NCBI RefSeq assembly: GCF_000022905.1
Contig: NC_012590.1
Location: 2,108,001-2,172,000 of the forward strand
Direction: 5' to 3'
DNA length: 64,000 nt
Source: Corynebacterium aurimucosum ATCC 700975
GTDB taxonomy: Bacteria; Actinomycetota; Actinomycetes; Mycobacteriales; Mycobacteriaceae
Part shown: piece after piece, positions 25,535-32,362 of the stretch
How the letters are laid out: each line of letters opens with the position of its first letter
Numbering within the stretch: position 1 is the first letter of the stretch
Translations under genes and position numbers: made by a program
Notes under the pieces: model-generated
What the model saw: the letters and a program-made list of their open reading frames with translations, nothing else
Told to the model about the DNA's origin: nothing
Databases searched by the model: none

Positions 25535-26039
25535 CAACGGTCACACCTTCGGCAAGCAGGCGTGCCTTAATTCGGGCTTGCTCTTCCGCGTTCTCGCACT
25601 CTACCAGCAGGTTAAAGCCCTCCGGGGTTGGTTCAGCGGGGCGCTCTGGAATGTCAGCATCAATATCGTCTAGCGACTCTAGGAGCTGATCCACCTCATC
25701 GCGGGTGAAGCCCGTGGCCTCCAAAGTAGGAAGCTCAGTGAGCAGGTTAACGAGGTCTTCCACATCGTAGGTGGATTGGTCGTTGGCCTTATTATCGACG
25801 ATTACTATGCGCTTGGCGGTGTCATCGTCCACATCCACGCGATGCACGTCGATGGTTTCCCAGCCAAGGCGCTGCGCCGCCATAACCGTGTGATTACCGG
25901 CCAAAATTGTGCCATCCGCATTCACGACAATGGGCTTGTATTGCCCTAGCTTCTCCAATGATTCGGCAATCAGGTCAATGTCACCCCGGCGGGCGTTGCC
26001 CGGGTAGAAACGTAGCTCAGCAATATTTACAAGAGTCAT
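25524..26039 (-). CDS. ParB/Srx-like nuclease-domain protein
   Basis: A 171-residue protein from the ATG at 26039. Residues 1-85 are a ParB/sulfiredoxin-type domain: IAELRFYPGNARRGDIDLIA, KPIVVNADGTILAGNHTVMA (the GNHR-like motif is GNHT), RVDVDDDTAKRIVIVDNKAN. Similar proteins are common next to terminase genes in actinophages and may take part in DNA processing or packaging. The C-terminal 80 residues are acidic. Confidence 0.75.
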   Translation of the reverse strand: MTLVNIAELRFYPGNARRGDIDLIAESLEKLGQYKPIVVNADGTILAGNHTVMAAQRLGWETIDVHRVDVDDDTAKRIVIVDNKANDQSTYDVEDLVNLLTELPTLEATGFTRDEVDQLLESLDDIDADIPERPAEPTPEGFNLLVECENAEEQARIKARLLAEGVTVGEV

Positions 26040-26080
26040 GCCCCACAACCTAAAAGGCGAGGGGCATTGTCTAGCAGGCG

Positions 26081-26281
26081 TTACAGGATTCCAACCACGC
26101 CGCTTCCATCGTCGGATTCGTCATCGAACTCAACGCTTGCCCACATGCCCTGATTGTGGAGTCCAATCTCTTTCTCGCCGTCGAAGATGTAGAGAAAGCC
26201 GCTGGAAACTTTCCAGCTCAGCGATTTGCCGCTGTAGACGTTTACACGGCCACGCTCAACGCCATGAACCCTAATTTTCAT
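26081..26281 (-). CDS. Small hypothetical protein
   Basis: A 66-residue protein from the ATG at 26281, chosen for the upstream AGAGGGAGA; upstream in-frame codons are unsupported. The sequence is beta-rich (KIRVHGVERGRVNVYSG, KVSSGFLYIFDGEKEIGL) with an acidic end. No family is recognised. It is followed by the ParB-like gene. Confidence 0.55.
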   Translation of the reverse strand: MKIRVHGVERGRVNVYSGKSLSWKVSSGFLYIFDGEKEIGLHNQGMWASVEFDDESDDGSGVVGIL

Positions 26282-26425
26282 GTAATTCTCCCTCTTGAGA
26301 TGTCGTTTCACGCAGCGGCGATTGCCACTGCTGACAGCCACAGTAGCAACTCGTGTGGACATGAGTTACTGCTGTGTAATTTGATTGGCTCAACTTGACA
26401 CTCTAACGCTGCTACACGTGTGAGT

Positions 26426-26590
26426 TCATTCGCGTGGTTTGTTGTTTTCGTCGTAGATGTCCGGGTGAACTAGGCCAAGTGGCATTCCACAGGCGGTGAC
26501 TTCATCATCGGGGAGGTTGCGCCATTCCTCAGGCATTGAAGCCCAAAGGCGGTCTACTTCTGCTTGGTGCTCTGGGTCAATATGATTCAT
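26426..26590 (-). CDS. Small hypothetical acidic protein
   Basis: A 54-residue frame beginning MNHIDPEHQAEVDRLWASMP and ending DENNKPRE, with the central GMPLGLVHPDIYD. Composition is protein-like and acidic. No strong ribosome-binding site is visible. Function unknown; found between a small TM protein gene and 26081-26281. Confidence 0.45.
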   Translation of the reverse strand: MNHIDPEHQAEVDRLWASMPEEWRNLPDDEVTACGMPLGLVHPDIYDENNKPRE

Positions 26591-26641
26591 GCCCACAGCT
26601 TAGGAAATGAGTTGGACATCAATCGTCCCAATCATCGAATG

Positions 26642-26755
26642 CTAACTCTCATGGGGCGTTGCGCGGTGCTGACCGGTGTAGAAGTAGTCCTCAATCGTGG
26701 GGTAGGCAACGATAACGACGATACTGACAGCCAGAATAGTGGTGGCGATAATCAT
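26642..26755 (-). CDS. Small single-pass membrane protein
   Basis: A 37-residue peptide from the ATG at 26755, with an AGAAAGAGA upstream. Residues 1-19 form one hydrophobic helix (MIIATTILAVSIVVIVAYP), followed by a hydrophilic tail. Longer starts upstream lack support. Function unknown. Confidence 0.45.
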   Translation of the reverse strand: MIIATTILAVSIVVIVAYPTIEDYFYTGQHRATPHES

Positions 26756-26899
26756 GGTGGTTCTCTTTCTGTGGTTGGGTGAGAAGATTGGCGGGGTGCA
26801 GGTGTGCAGTGCCGGAGGGCCAGTGTTCAACCCTTCGGGTGCAGCCTTGGCGCTCCATTTCGCCTAATGGTCAGGACAGATGCGCTTGACACCCCTAGT

Positions 26900-26991
26900 G
26901 GCCAGCCGGGGAATCGAACCCCAGTGTGCTTGCAAGAATTCAGCCACCCGCTTTGTAGGCAATAAGTGATGAATTCATATCCTTTCTGGCC
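26900..26991 (-). tRNA. Degenerate class II tRNA-like gene
   Basis: The acceptor arms GGCCAGA (26991-26985) and GCTGGCC (26906-26900) pair in six of seven positions; the T arm is canonical (TGGGG-TTCGATT-CCCCG). A candidate variable arm GTGGCT/AGC-CAC and a weak anticodon stem TTGC-CTACAAA-GCGG can be drawn (anticodon would be ACA), but the D loop lacks the GG pair. It lies 5 bases after tRNA-Leu. It may be a decayed or specialised tRNA. Confidence 0.4.
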
Positions 26992-26996
26992 TGAGT

Positions 26997-27079
26997 GCTT
27001 CGCCCGGGAGTCGAACCCGGAGACCATTTCTGGTACCGCATCCTAAGTGCGGCGCGTATACCAATTCCGCCAGCGAAGC
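26997..27079 (-). tRNA. tRNA-Leu(TAG)
   Basis: An 83-nt class II tRNA: acceptor GCTTCGC/GCGAAGC, anticodon arm CCGCA-CTTAGGA-TGCGG with anticodon TAG, a long variable arm (TACCAGAAATGGTCT) and T arm CCGGG-TTCGACT-CCCGG. CCA is not encoded. It is located 2 bases after tRNA-Gln. It reads CTA, a rare codon in high-GC hosts. Confidence 0.9.
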
Positions 27080-27081
27080 GC

Positions 27082-27151
27082 TCCCCCACAAGGATTCGAA
27101 CCTCGATTACCGGAACCAAACTCCGGCGTCCTGCCATTAGACGATGGGGGA
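27082..27151 (-). tRNA. tRNA-Gln(TTG)
   Basis: A 70-nt tRNA: acceptor TCCCCCA/TGGGGGA, D arm GTC-loop-GAC, anticodon arm CCGGA-GTTTGGT-TCCGG with anticodon TTG, T arm CGAGG-TTCGAAT-CCTTG. G at position 32 is unusual. It reads CAA codons. Confidence 0.85.
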
Positions 27152-27275
27152 TTGTGCGCGCCCTTCATGCTGGTTAGACATGTTGGGCGGCTATGCTGCT
27201 ACCGACAAAGGAATTCTCGGCACCCGTACCACAGGGCGCTTACTCCCCTTTTGGGAACCCAGACGGCAGCTGCGT

Positions 27276-27406
27276 GCGCCTGGCTGGAATCGAACCAGCT
27301 CACGGCCATTGCGCGTAGCCACAACATGCCAGTGTGGCCGGGGCTAGTACCAGCCCCCTTAATGACGCGGCTTATAGGAAATGCTCTACCAATGAGCTAC
27401 AGGCGC
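27276..27406 (-). tRNA. tRNA-like gene with a structured insertion in the anticodon region
   Basis: The 131-nt segment starts with a normal tRNA 5' half (acceptor GCGCCTG, D arm GCTC-ATTGGTA-GAGC) and ends with a normal 3' half (T arm GCTGG-TTCGATT-CCAGC, acceptor CAGGCGC). Instead of one anticodon arm, the middle holds a hairpin GGGGCT-GGTACT-AGCCCC, a second hairpin GCCACA-loop-TGTGGC whose loop contains CAT, and a short arm ACG/CGT. It lies upstream of the tRNA-Gln, -Leu cluster. It could be an intron-containing tRNA or a tRNA mimic. Confidence 0.5.
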
Positions 27407-27416
27407 GGGGTGTTGC

Positions 27417-27482
27417 CTATCCGATGAGTTGGGAAAGAATCACGAGTAGCAAGCTGACAATCAGCAGTATGCCGTCGTTCAT
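27417..27482 (-). CDS. Small hydrophobic peptide
   Basis: A 21-residue peptide MNDGILLIVSLLLVILSQLI plus one Gly, with GAGAGGA 7 bases before the ATG. Nearly the whole length is one transmembrane helix. Very short, but the ribosome-binding site and composition support expression. It lies downstream of promoter 27586-27614. Confidence 0.4.
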   Translation of the reverse strand: MNDGILLIVSLLLVILSQLIG

Positions 27483-27585
27483 GATGTGTCCTCTCGGGTA
27501 GGCTATGTGGCTTTGTATCAGGTGGCCGTCCTGGCCTAGTGGGGGTGTGTGGAATCTGGATCGCATCCCCTCACTGGCATAACAA

Positions 27586-27614
27586 ACGTTACCTCATAAT
27601 GTTGTGCCGCGCAA
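27586..27614 (-). promoter_or_regulatory. Early-type promoter before the small peptide and tRNA cluster
   Basis: On the minus strand TTGCGC (27614-27609) and TAACGT (27591-27586) are 17 bases apart, with ACAACA in the spacer and a TAACGTTTGTTA near-palindrome over the -10. It belongs to the repeated early-promoter family and overlaps the end of the 27594 gene. It probably drives the 21-residue peptide and the tRNAs. Confidence 0.65.
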
Positions 27615-27773
27615 CTTTTTGAGCCACTTTTGTTGCTTCTCTAGCCACTGGCGCGCATGTTCCTCATCCCCAAAGTTCGCAACAACCGTCGGGTCATTCT
27701 CATGCTCAACCCACTGTTTCGGGGACACAACCCACCGCCCCCGCCACGTCTCACTCACATACAGTTCAGGCAT
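27594..27773 (-). CDS. Small hypothetical protein
   Basis: A 59-residue protein from the ATG at 27773 (GGTGGGAGA upstream). It reads as a compact Trp-rich protein: YVSETWRGRWVVSPKQWVEH, FGDEEHARQWLEKQQKW, with a basic end. No family assignment. Confidence 0.5.
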   Translation of the reverse strand: MPELYVSETWRGRWVVSPKQWVEHENDPTVVANFGDEEHARQWLEKQQKWLKKLRGTTL

Positions 27774-27945
27774 TCTCCCACCACCTGTAGGGCTTCGATG
27801 TGGTGTGCCAGCATCCGCATTCGCAGTGGTAGATACGGATGGGCATGTGCTTTCCACGGCCTTCGCGCCATTCCCTCCAGAGTGCGTTCTTGGCGTGGGA
27901 TTTGCACGGGTAGGCTTTCTTTCTTGGTGTTGGACAGGTGGTCAT
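27766..27945 (-). CDS. Small zinc-binding-like protein
   Basis: A 59-residue protein; the ATG at 27945 overlaps the preceding stop as TAATG, implying coupled translation. It has a basic N-terminal half (PRKKAYPCKSHAKNALW) and a Cys/His-rich C-terminal half (IYHCECGCWHTTSKPY), which could bind one metal ion. Function unknown. Confidence 0.5.
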   Translation of the reverse strand: MTTCPTPRKKAYPCKSHAKNALWREWREGRGKHMPIRIYHCECGCWHTTSKPYRWWENA

Positions 27946-28127
27946 TAGTACCGCCATGTCATGCCGAAGCCACGGGGCTTACGCCTACCACCACGCTTAG
28001 CCCGCTTGTGCGCCGGTGGTTCCTCTTGGGCATCATCCTGTAGCGAGGCCTCCATCATGGCTATTTCAGCGTCGATACGATTCTTCATGGATGGGTGGTT
28101 CCACTTCGAGCGCTCAAAATCGTTCAT
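27945..28127 (-). CDS. Small hypothetical basic protein
   Basis: A 60-residue hydrophilic protein: acidic helical first half (DAEIAMMEASLQDDAQEE) and Arg/Lys-rich second half (KRAKRGGRRKPRGFG). The start overlaps the end of the membrane protein gene upstream. No recognised family; could be nucleic-acid binding. Confidence 0.5.
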   Translation of the reverse strand: MNDFERSKWNHPSMKNRIDAEIAMMEASLQDDAQEEPPAHKRAKRGGRRKPRGFGMTWRY

Positions 28128-28468
28128 GATTCCTCCCCAATGGTTTCGATGATGTAGTTGTCCCCGGCTGTGTGGACGTTGATGCTGCCGGTTTCTTGCA
28201 GTGAGGTGGTGACCTGGTAGCCCATGTGGGCCAGTGGTCTTAGTACTCGGTTGTTCGCAAACAAGGCTTTCGACACAGTGAGCATCCCGTTAATCGTGGT
28301 GATAGCAACGGCGAAAAATACTGTGTCCAGCGCATCCCCCAGCGACTCCCATGATGGGTGTAACGCGGCCTCAACACAGTCCACTAGGGCGAGCAGGAAT
28401 AAGCCGACGATGCTGAGCTTGATTAGCAGATTGAAGTCCGCCCAAATGATGCGGATGGCGGTTAGCAT
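28124..28468 (-). CDS. Membrane protein, function unknown
   Basis: A 114-residue protein with two or three hydrophobic segments (LIKLSIVGLFLLALVDCVEA, TVFFAVAITTINGMLTVSKA) and a soluble C-terminal 40 residues. The ATG overlaps the end of the HNH gene. It might alter the host envelope during infection; no family is recognised. Confidence 0.55.
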   Translation of the reverse strand: MLTAIRIIWADFNLLIKLSIVGLFLLALVDCVEAALHPSWESLGDALDTVFFAVAITTINGMLTVSKALFANNRVLRPLAHMGYQVTTSLQETGSINVHTAGDNYIIETIGEES

Positions 28469-29214
28469 TCCCCACCACCTAGCCGGGTGATTTCCCTGTC
28501 GATGTACCAGCGGGCCTTACGAATCTTCCATTCCATCACCGTTGAAGAATTCTTAGAAAGATTGCAGTTACGGCAGCTAGGGACAAGATTGCCAACACCA
28601 TTAGCGCCTCCACGTGCCAGAGGAACCACATGATCCCACTGAAGTGAGTTGCCCTCTTTCCGTCCCCACTTCCCTAGTTTCACGCTGCAATACGCACAGC
28701 ACCCTCTATATAGGTGGAGTAGCTTTCTGTGGTCTTTGGTGGAAATCCTGAAGTTGACAGCTGCACGCCTACGGGAACGTGTCAAAGCCACAATTTCAGG
28801 ATGCTCTGCCTGATATTTGATAGCAGCCTTTACCCGTTCCTCTCGGTTCAACAAGTAGTTTTCCCTATTCCTAATTCTCATTTCATCCCGATTGGCCTGG
28901 TACTTTTCCTTACGGCTCGCTTTGATTTTTTCCTGATTATTCTTGCGATACTCCCTAGCCGAAGTAAGCTTTTGTTCCCTGTGGCGCAGATAGTTATTTC
29001 TGTCCAGGCATTTCGTACTACAAAACTTGGTGTGATTAGAACGGGATTGATAAGACGAACCGCAATACGCACAAGTACGGTCTCTCAATGGATTTGCCCT
29101 ACGTGGCTTCTTGATGGGAGACCCAGTGCGATAGTTCCGCTGGTAATGGCGCTGACAAAAGCCTTTCGCTTCATGAGGGGACTCGCATCCATCAATAGAG
29201 CAGACTCTAGACAT
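28462..29214 (-). CDS. HNH endonuclease with extra zinc-finger motifs
   Basis: A 250-residue protein. The C-terminal HNH domain (about 165-230) includes GCCAYCSVKLGKWG, LQWDHVVPLARGG and NLVPSCRNCNLSK. The N-terminal part has C..C/H motifs (VCSIDGCESPHEAKGFCQRH and CAYCGSSY..FCSTKC) and the middle is a very basic repeated segment (EKIKASRKEKYQANRDEMRI). The layout suggests a free-standing homing endonuclease. It is located between DUF3310 and a membrane protein gene, away from the terminase genes, so a packaging role is less likely. Confidence 0.8.
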   Translation of the reverse strand: MSRVCSIDGCESPHEAKGFCQRHYQRNYRTGSPIKKPRRANPLRDRTCAYCGSSYQSRSNHTKFCSTKCLDRNNYLRHREQKLTSAREYRKNNQEKIKASRKEKYQANRDEMRIRNRENYLLNREERVKAAIKYQAEHPEIVALTRSRRRAAVNFRISTKDHRKLLHLYRGCCAYCSVKLGKWGRKEGNSLQWDHVVPLARGGANGVGNLVPSCRNCNLSKNSSTVMEWKIRKARWYIDREITRLGGGEC

Positions 29215-29440
29215 CTTTGCTTACCCTCTTTATCTCACGTTCGATGAAGTATTTTGCTTTTTGGAGGTCTTGCAGGACTTCTCCTTTGTTTCCTCCATCA
29301 ATTCGAGTGGAACGCGCAATGTATTTCAGAGCTTGCGCTCCGTTGCCGCTCAGGTGTTCTGCAATATCGACTGGCTGTGCACCATTACTAAACCCCTGGT
29401 AGTGGGTTGGGTTGATAGCATCCACGGCTACCACGCCCAA
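29207..29440 (-). CDS. DUF3310-like nucleotide-metabolism-associated protein
   Basis: About 75 residues, with the DUF3310 signature INPTHYQGFSNGAQPVDIAE and GNGAQALKYIARSTR, KAKYFIEREI. DUF3310 proteins are frequent beside phage DNA-metabolism genes. The start may be TTG at 29440 or GTG at 29434, both inside the end of the NrdF gene. It lies directly after nrdF. Confidence 0.7.
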   Translation of the reverse strand: MGVVAVDAINPTHYQGFSNGAQPVDIAEHLSGNGAQALKYIARSTRIDGGNKGEVLQDLQKAKYFIEREIKRVSKDV

Positions 29441-30414
29441 TCTTCATCGGTAGTATCCTCCGCCGTACCAATCACATAAGACGAACCAGAACCAGAAAAG
29501 AAATCATGGTTCTCATCCGCTCCAGGGTTAAGTGAGGTCATCACCCCAGGGTTGAATCGGCACATGTCCTGCGGGTAGATACCGTCATATCCCAGGTTAT
29601 TGAGCGCCTTGTTTGCGTTGTAGCGCAGGAATGCGAGTACATCCTCTGTCCAGCCCAGCGGGTCATACAGGTCGCGGGTGTAGTGTTCCTCGTTATCCAT
29701 GAGGTCTAGGAGCAGGTCGATAACCTTGGACTGGAGTTCTGCCTGTTGTGCTTGGTCTAGGTGTTTGACCTGCTGCTGGTACTTGTATCCGATGTAGTAG
29801 CCGTGGACAGCCTCATCGCGGATGATTAGGCGGATGATGTCGGCGGTGTTGGTTAGCTTAGAGTGCGCCGCCATACGCAACGGCAGGTAGAAGCCACTGT
29901 AAAAGAGGAAGGATTCTAGCAGGGTGGATGCGGCTTTCCGCATGGGCGAGTTGCCGCGCTTGTAGAAGTCGAGGACGCGGTGGGCCTTGTACTGTAGGCG
30001 TTCGCTCTGCCTTCCCCAGTTGAATGCGTGGTTGATGGTGGGGGTGTCCGCCAGCGTCATGAAGATATTGGAGTAGGACTTAGCGTGTACGGATTCCATG
30101 AAGGCGATGTTTGTGTACACGGCTTCTTCGTGTGGGGTCGCTGCGTCTGGCAGGATGCTTAGTGCGCCTACGGTGCCTTGCATGGTGTCAAGCATGGTTA
30201 GGCCGGTGAAGACTTGCATGGTGGCCCATTGCTCCGCCTCGTCCATGATTTTCCAGGTGGGAATATCGTTGGATACGGGCACCTTCTCAGGCAACCAGAA
30301 GTTACTGGTGAGCCTGTCCCATACGTCTTTGTCTACTTGGTCGGTGATTTCGTTCCAGTTGATGGGGTCGATGGTGTCTTGTGGTGTGGCATGGTTGGGT
30401 GTTGCGAGGTTCAT
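29428..30414 (-). CDS. nrdF: Ribonucleotide reductase small subunit, class Ib-like
   Basis: A 328-residue protein of the class I small-subunit fold. Metal-ligand regions are visible: EEAVYTNIAFMESVHAKSYS (Glu and His ligands) and IIRDEAVHGYYIGYK; FYLPLRMAAHSKLTNTADI precedes the second. The acidic C-terminal tail ends DEDWAW, the sort of peptide that docks to the large subunit. No nrdE or nrdI is in the window, so the phage subunit presumably works with the host large subunit to raise dNTP supply, beside dUTPase and ThyX. Confidence 0.9.
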   Translation of the reverse strand: MNLATPNHATPQDTIDPINWNEITDQVDKDVWDRLTSNFWLPEKVPVSNDIPTWKIMDEAEQWATMQVFTGLTMLDTMQGTVGALSILPDAATPHEEAVYTNIAFMESVHAKSYSNIFMTLADTPTINHAFNWGRQSERLQYKAHRVLDFYKRGNSPMRKAASTLLESFLFYSGFYLPLRMAAHSKLTNTADIIRLIIRDEAVHGYYIGYKYQQQVKHLDQAQQAELQSKVIDLLLDLMDNEEHYTRDLYDPLGWTEDVLAFLRYNANKALNNLGYDGIYPQDMCRFNPGVMTSLNPGADENHDFFSGSGSSYVIGTAEDTTDEDWAW

Positions 30415-30425
30415 GGTGTCTTTCT

Positions 30426-30986
30426 TTATTTGGTGCCGGTGGAGCCGTGGCCTTTAGTGCCGCGCTGTGTGGTGCCGGTGAGGTTCTTGACGGGGTTGAA
30501 GCAGGTCGAGGTGACGGGCTGGATTAGTAGCTGTGCGATGCGCGCACCCTGGTTTAAGCGGATAGCTTTATCCCCGTGATTGATGAGATTGACGTAGAGG
30601 GTGCCTTGGTAGCCCGCGTCAATGAGGCCCGGCGCGTTGTTTACGGTGACGCCTAGCTTGTGGGCATTCCCTGAACGGGGTAGGACTAGGACGCAGTAGC
30701 CGGTGGGGATTCCTAGTTTGATTCCGGTGGATACTAGGGCGCGCTCCCCTGGTTTTAGGTGTACGTCTTCGGCGGCGCGAACGTCCCATCCTGCGTCATC
30801 TGTGTGTGCACGGGCCGGGCGGTACGCTGCTTCGCCTTCTACTTCGATGCGTAGGGGCCGGTTAGAAGAGGGATTGTTGTGTTTTGCGTCCTGGTGCTGC
30901 TTGCTCACGATGATGACCAGGGCGGTTGCGAGGCCCAGGGCCAGCAGGATGATGACGGCCAGGCCCATTGCTTCTAGTGCGTGCAT
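30426..30986 (-). CDS. dut: dUTPase with an N-terminal membrane anchor
   Basis: A 186-residue protein. Five trimeric dUTPase motifs are present: AGWDV, PRSGNAHKLG, GLIDAGYQG, ARIAQLLI and the C-terminal RGTKGHGSTG arm. Residues 7-28 (MGLAVIILLALGLATALVII) form an unusual transmembrane helix followed by a polar linker; the ATG at 30986 has GGAAAGA upstream and no internal ATG offers a soluble version. The first 125 bases overlap the WhiB-like gene in another frame. It removes dUTP and supplies dUMP to ThyX. Confidence 0.85.
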   Translation of the reverse strand: MHALEAMGLAVIILLALGLATALVIIVSKQHQDAKHNNPSSNRPLRIEVEGEAAYRPARAHTDDAGWDVRAAEDVHLKPGERALVSTGIKLGIPTGYCVLVLPRSGNAHKLGVTVNNAPGLIDAGYQGTLYVNLINHGDKAIRLNQGARIAQLLIQPVTSTCFNPVKNLTGTTQRGTKGHGSTGTK

Positions 30987-31470
30987 GTCGTTTTTCTTTC
31001 CATGTGAATACGGTGGTGTTTTTTGGCTGGGTGGATTGCCAGTCTTTTTGTCGGCGGCGGCGTGCGTCGCAGATTCGGCAGTAGCCGTGTGCCGCGTGGG
31101 TTAGTGGTTGGTCTTCGAGTGGCTTGTCCTTTATTCGTGGGGCCATGGGTTTGCCGCACCCTTTGCAGGTTGTGGGTGGTGTGAAGCGTTTTTGGGCACC
31201 CGTGTGTGGTGGGGTGACACCCGCGATGGCGGCGAGTTGATTGGCGGTGTTTTGGTCACCTGTGCACCACACCCCGGCTTGGATGACCCCTGTTGCTGGT
31301 TGGTGGTGTGCTTTGTCGAGACTGTCACCTGCTGTGAGTGCATCGAGGGCGCACTGTTTGCGGATTGGGCAGTAGGTGCAGGCTTCCATAGCGTCAATAG
31401 TGCTGGGGTCTACTGGCTGCGGGTTGGTGAAGACTGGGTGACCATGGCAGGGTGGTTTAGTTTGCTTCAC
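30862..31470 (-). CDS. WhiB-like regulator with extra Cys4 motif
   Basis: A 202-residue frame starting at GTG (31470), 8 bases after a -10, so the mRNA is probably leaderless. Residues 8-75 are WhiB-like: one Cys in PPCHGHPVF, then ACTYCPIRKQC, and the turn motif GVIQAGVWCTGD. Residues about 95-140 add a second cluster, TCKGCGKPMAP...GYCRICDARRR. The last 40 residues lie over the dUTPase start and are low complexity, perhaps not functional. WhiB proteins bind a 4Fe-4S cluster and regulate transcription through the main sigma factor. Confidence 0.75.
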   Translation of the reverse strand: MKQTKPPCHGHPVFTNPQPVDPSTIDAMEACTYCPIRKQCALDALTAGDSLDKAHHQPATGVIQAGVWCTGDQNTANQLAAIAGVTPPHTGAQKRFTPPTTCKGCGKPMAPRIKDKPLEDQPLTHAAHGYCRICDARRRRQKDWQSTQPKNTTVFTWKEKRHARTRSNGPGRHHPAGPGPRNRPGHHREQAAPGRKTQQSLF

Positions 31471-31478
31471 ATGTTGTT

Positions 31479-31508
31479 ACCTTACACAACATTTGTTGTA
31501 TTAGGCAA
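31479..31508 (-). promoter_or_regulatory. Promoter of the WhiB-like gene with palindrome
   Basis: On the minus strand TTGCCT (31508-31503) and TAAGGT (31484-31479) are 18 bases apart; the spacer holds the near-palindrome ACAACAAATGTTGT. The GTG start at 31470 is 8 bases after the -10, implying a leaderless transcript. Confidence 0.6.
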
Positions 31509-31872
31509 CATCGACGGTGAGCCACATGCGGCCCGGCTCGCCCTTCACTGCGGGGTGGATGGTGGGCATCATTTTGATCATGTAGTCCGGCGTGTCGTCG
31601 GGCACTACCCCTGCGTCTACGATGCCGTCACATAGCGCTTTGAGTGTGGGGACTAGATTATCCGCATCTCTGCGCCGGTTGTCACGAGGCTGGTAGTGGA
31701 GTTGTACGGTGAGGTGTTTGGCACGGGGGATGCGTGCGGCGCGGCAGCGGATGAAGGCTTCGGTTCGGATTGCTTTCGTGATTTTTGCTTTCTTGGCCCA
31801 GTGGAGGCGCTGGTTCATGTTGAGGGGTGGTTTGGTGAATGTGAGTGGGATCGTGAACATCATTTGTTGCAT
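31501..31872 (-). CDS. rusA: RusA-type Holliday junction resolvase
   Basis: A 123-residue endonuclease of the RusA family: TFTKPPLNMNQRLHWAKK, RRRDADNLVPTLKALCDGI with the conserved Asp residues, then DAGVVPDDTPDYM. It would resolve branched replication and recombination intermediates before packaging, working with the RecT/YqaJ pair. It is encoded just upstream of the WhiB-like gene. Confidence 0.85.
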   Translation of the reverse strand: MQQMMFTIPLTFTKPPLNMNQRLHWAKKAKITKAIRTEAFIRCRAARIPRAKHLTVQLHYQPRDNRRRDADNLVPTLKALCDGIVDAGVVPDDTPDYMIKMMPTIHPAVKGEPGRMWLTVDVA

Positions 31873-31960
31873 GGTGTGACAGTGTTGAGTAGTGTTGTGC
31901 CTTGTAAGTGCTGTTTCCCCAACTTGGCTCTTACACTCTCCACCTTTTTCTGTGGCTCAG

Positions 31961-31995
31961 CCCCATCATTGATTGCCTTCCCAATGGTGGGGCTT
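31961..31995. terminator. GCCCC-type hairpin between RusA and upstream genes
   Basis: Arms GCCCCATCATTG and CAATGGTGGGGC pair with small mismatches around a 9-base loop. No long T-tract follows on either strand, so terminator activity is uncertain. Confidence 0.35.
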
Positions 31996-31997
31996 CT

Positions 31998-32081
31998 TCA
32001 TGCGCGTTGGAATAGGTGGGTGAGTGCTGTGGCGGCGGCTTGGGGCGCACCCATTCCTAGGCCGCTGTAGCCCGCAAACAT
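31998..32081 (-). pseudogene. Possible remnant of a C5-cytosine methyltransferase
   Basis: A 27-residue frame beginning MFAGYSGLGMGAPQAAATAL, with GAGGA upstream. FAGYSGLGMG closely resembles motif I (FAGxGGL...G) of DNA cytosine-5 methyltransferases, but the frame stops after 27 codons and no later motifs are visible to 31873. It is either a deletion remnant of such a gene or a chance match. Confidence 0.3.
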
Positions 32082-32092
32082 GCCGCCTATCC

Positions 32093-32362
32093 TCACGATT
32101 CCTCGTACCAAAGTTCAAAGACGACCCACATAGGTAGCGGGTGAGTCGGTTCGCCCCAGTTGTCGTGCTGGTAGGCCTGTCGGCAGCGGCGGAAGAGTCC
32201 CGGTTCCGGTTCCTCGAATTGGAGGTGTTCGGGTTCGGGCCGGTCACGGCGTGCTTGGGTGCAGGATTCTACGGTGCCGTCCACCTTGACGCGCTGCACC
32301 TCCCCAGCGCGGGGCTTATACGGCACCATGATGGTGGTGGTTCGGGTGCAGAGGATGGTCAT
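32093..32362 (-). CDS. Small hypothetical protein
   Basis: An 89-residue protein from the ATG at 32362. It has a beta-rich first half (MVPYKPRAGEVQRVKVDGT) and a polar second half with RRCRQAYQHDNWGEPTHPLP, ending in YEES. The beginning resembles short phage proteins next to DNA-modification genes, but no family can be named. Confidence 0.5.
   Translation of the reverse strand: MTILCTRTTTIMVPYKPRAGEVQRVKVDGTVESCTQARRDRPEPEHLQFEEPEPGLFRRCRQAYQHDNWGEPTHPLPMWVVFELWYEES

Noticed and set aside
24893..26039. Type II restriction or toxin-antitoxin function for the ParB-like and zinc-ribbon genes
   Set aside because: Position beside terminase and the ParB/Srx motifs fit common phage packaging-region genes; nothing indicates a toxin pair.
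27152..27275. Possible further tRNA between tRNA-Gln and the tRNA-like gene
   Set aside because: No T-arm consensus or pairing acceptor arms could be found.
31966..32247. 93-codon minus-strand frame overlapping the 32093-32362 gene
   Set aside because: Asn/Arg/Thr-rich shadow; the alternative frame has the better start and composition.
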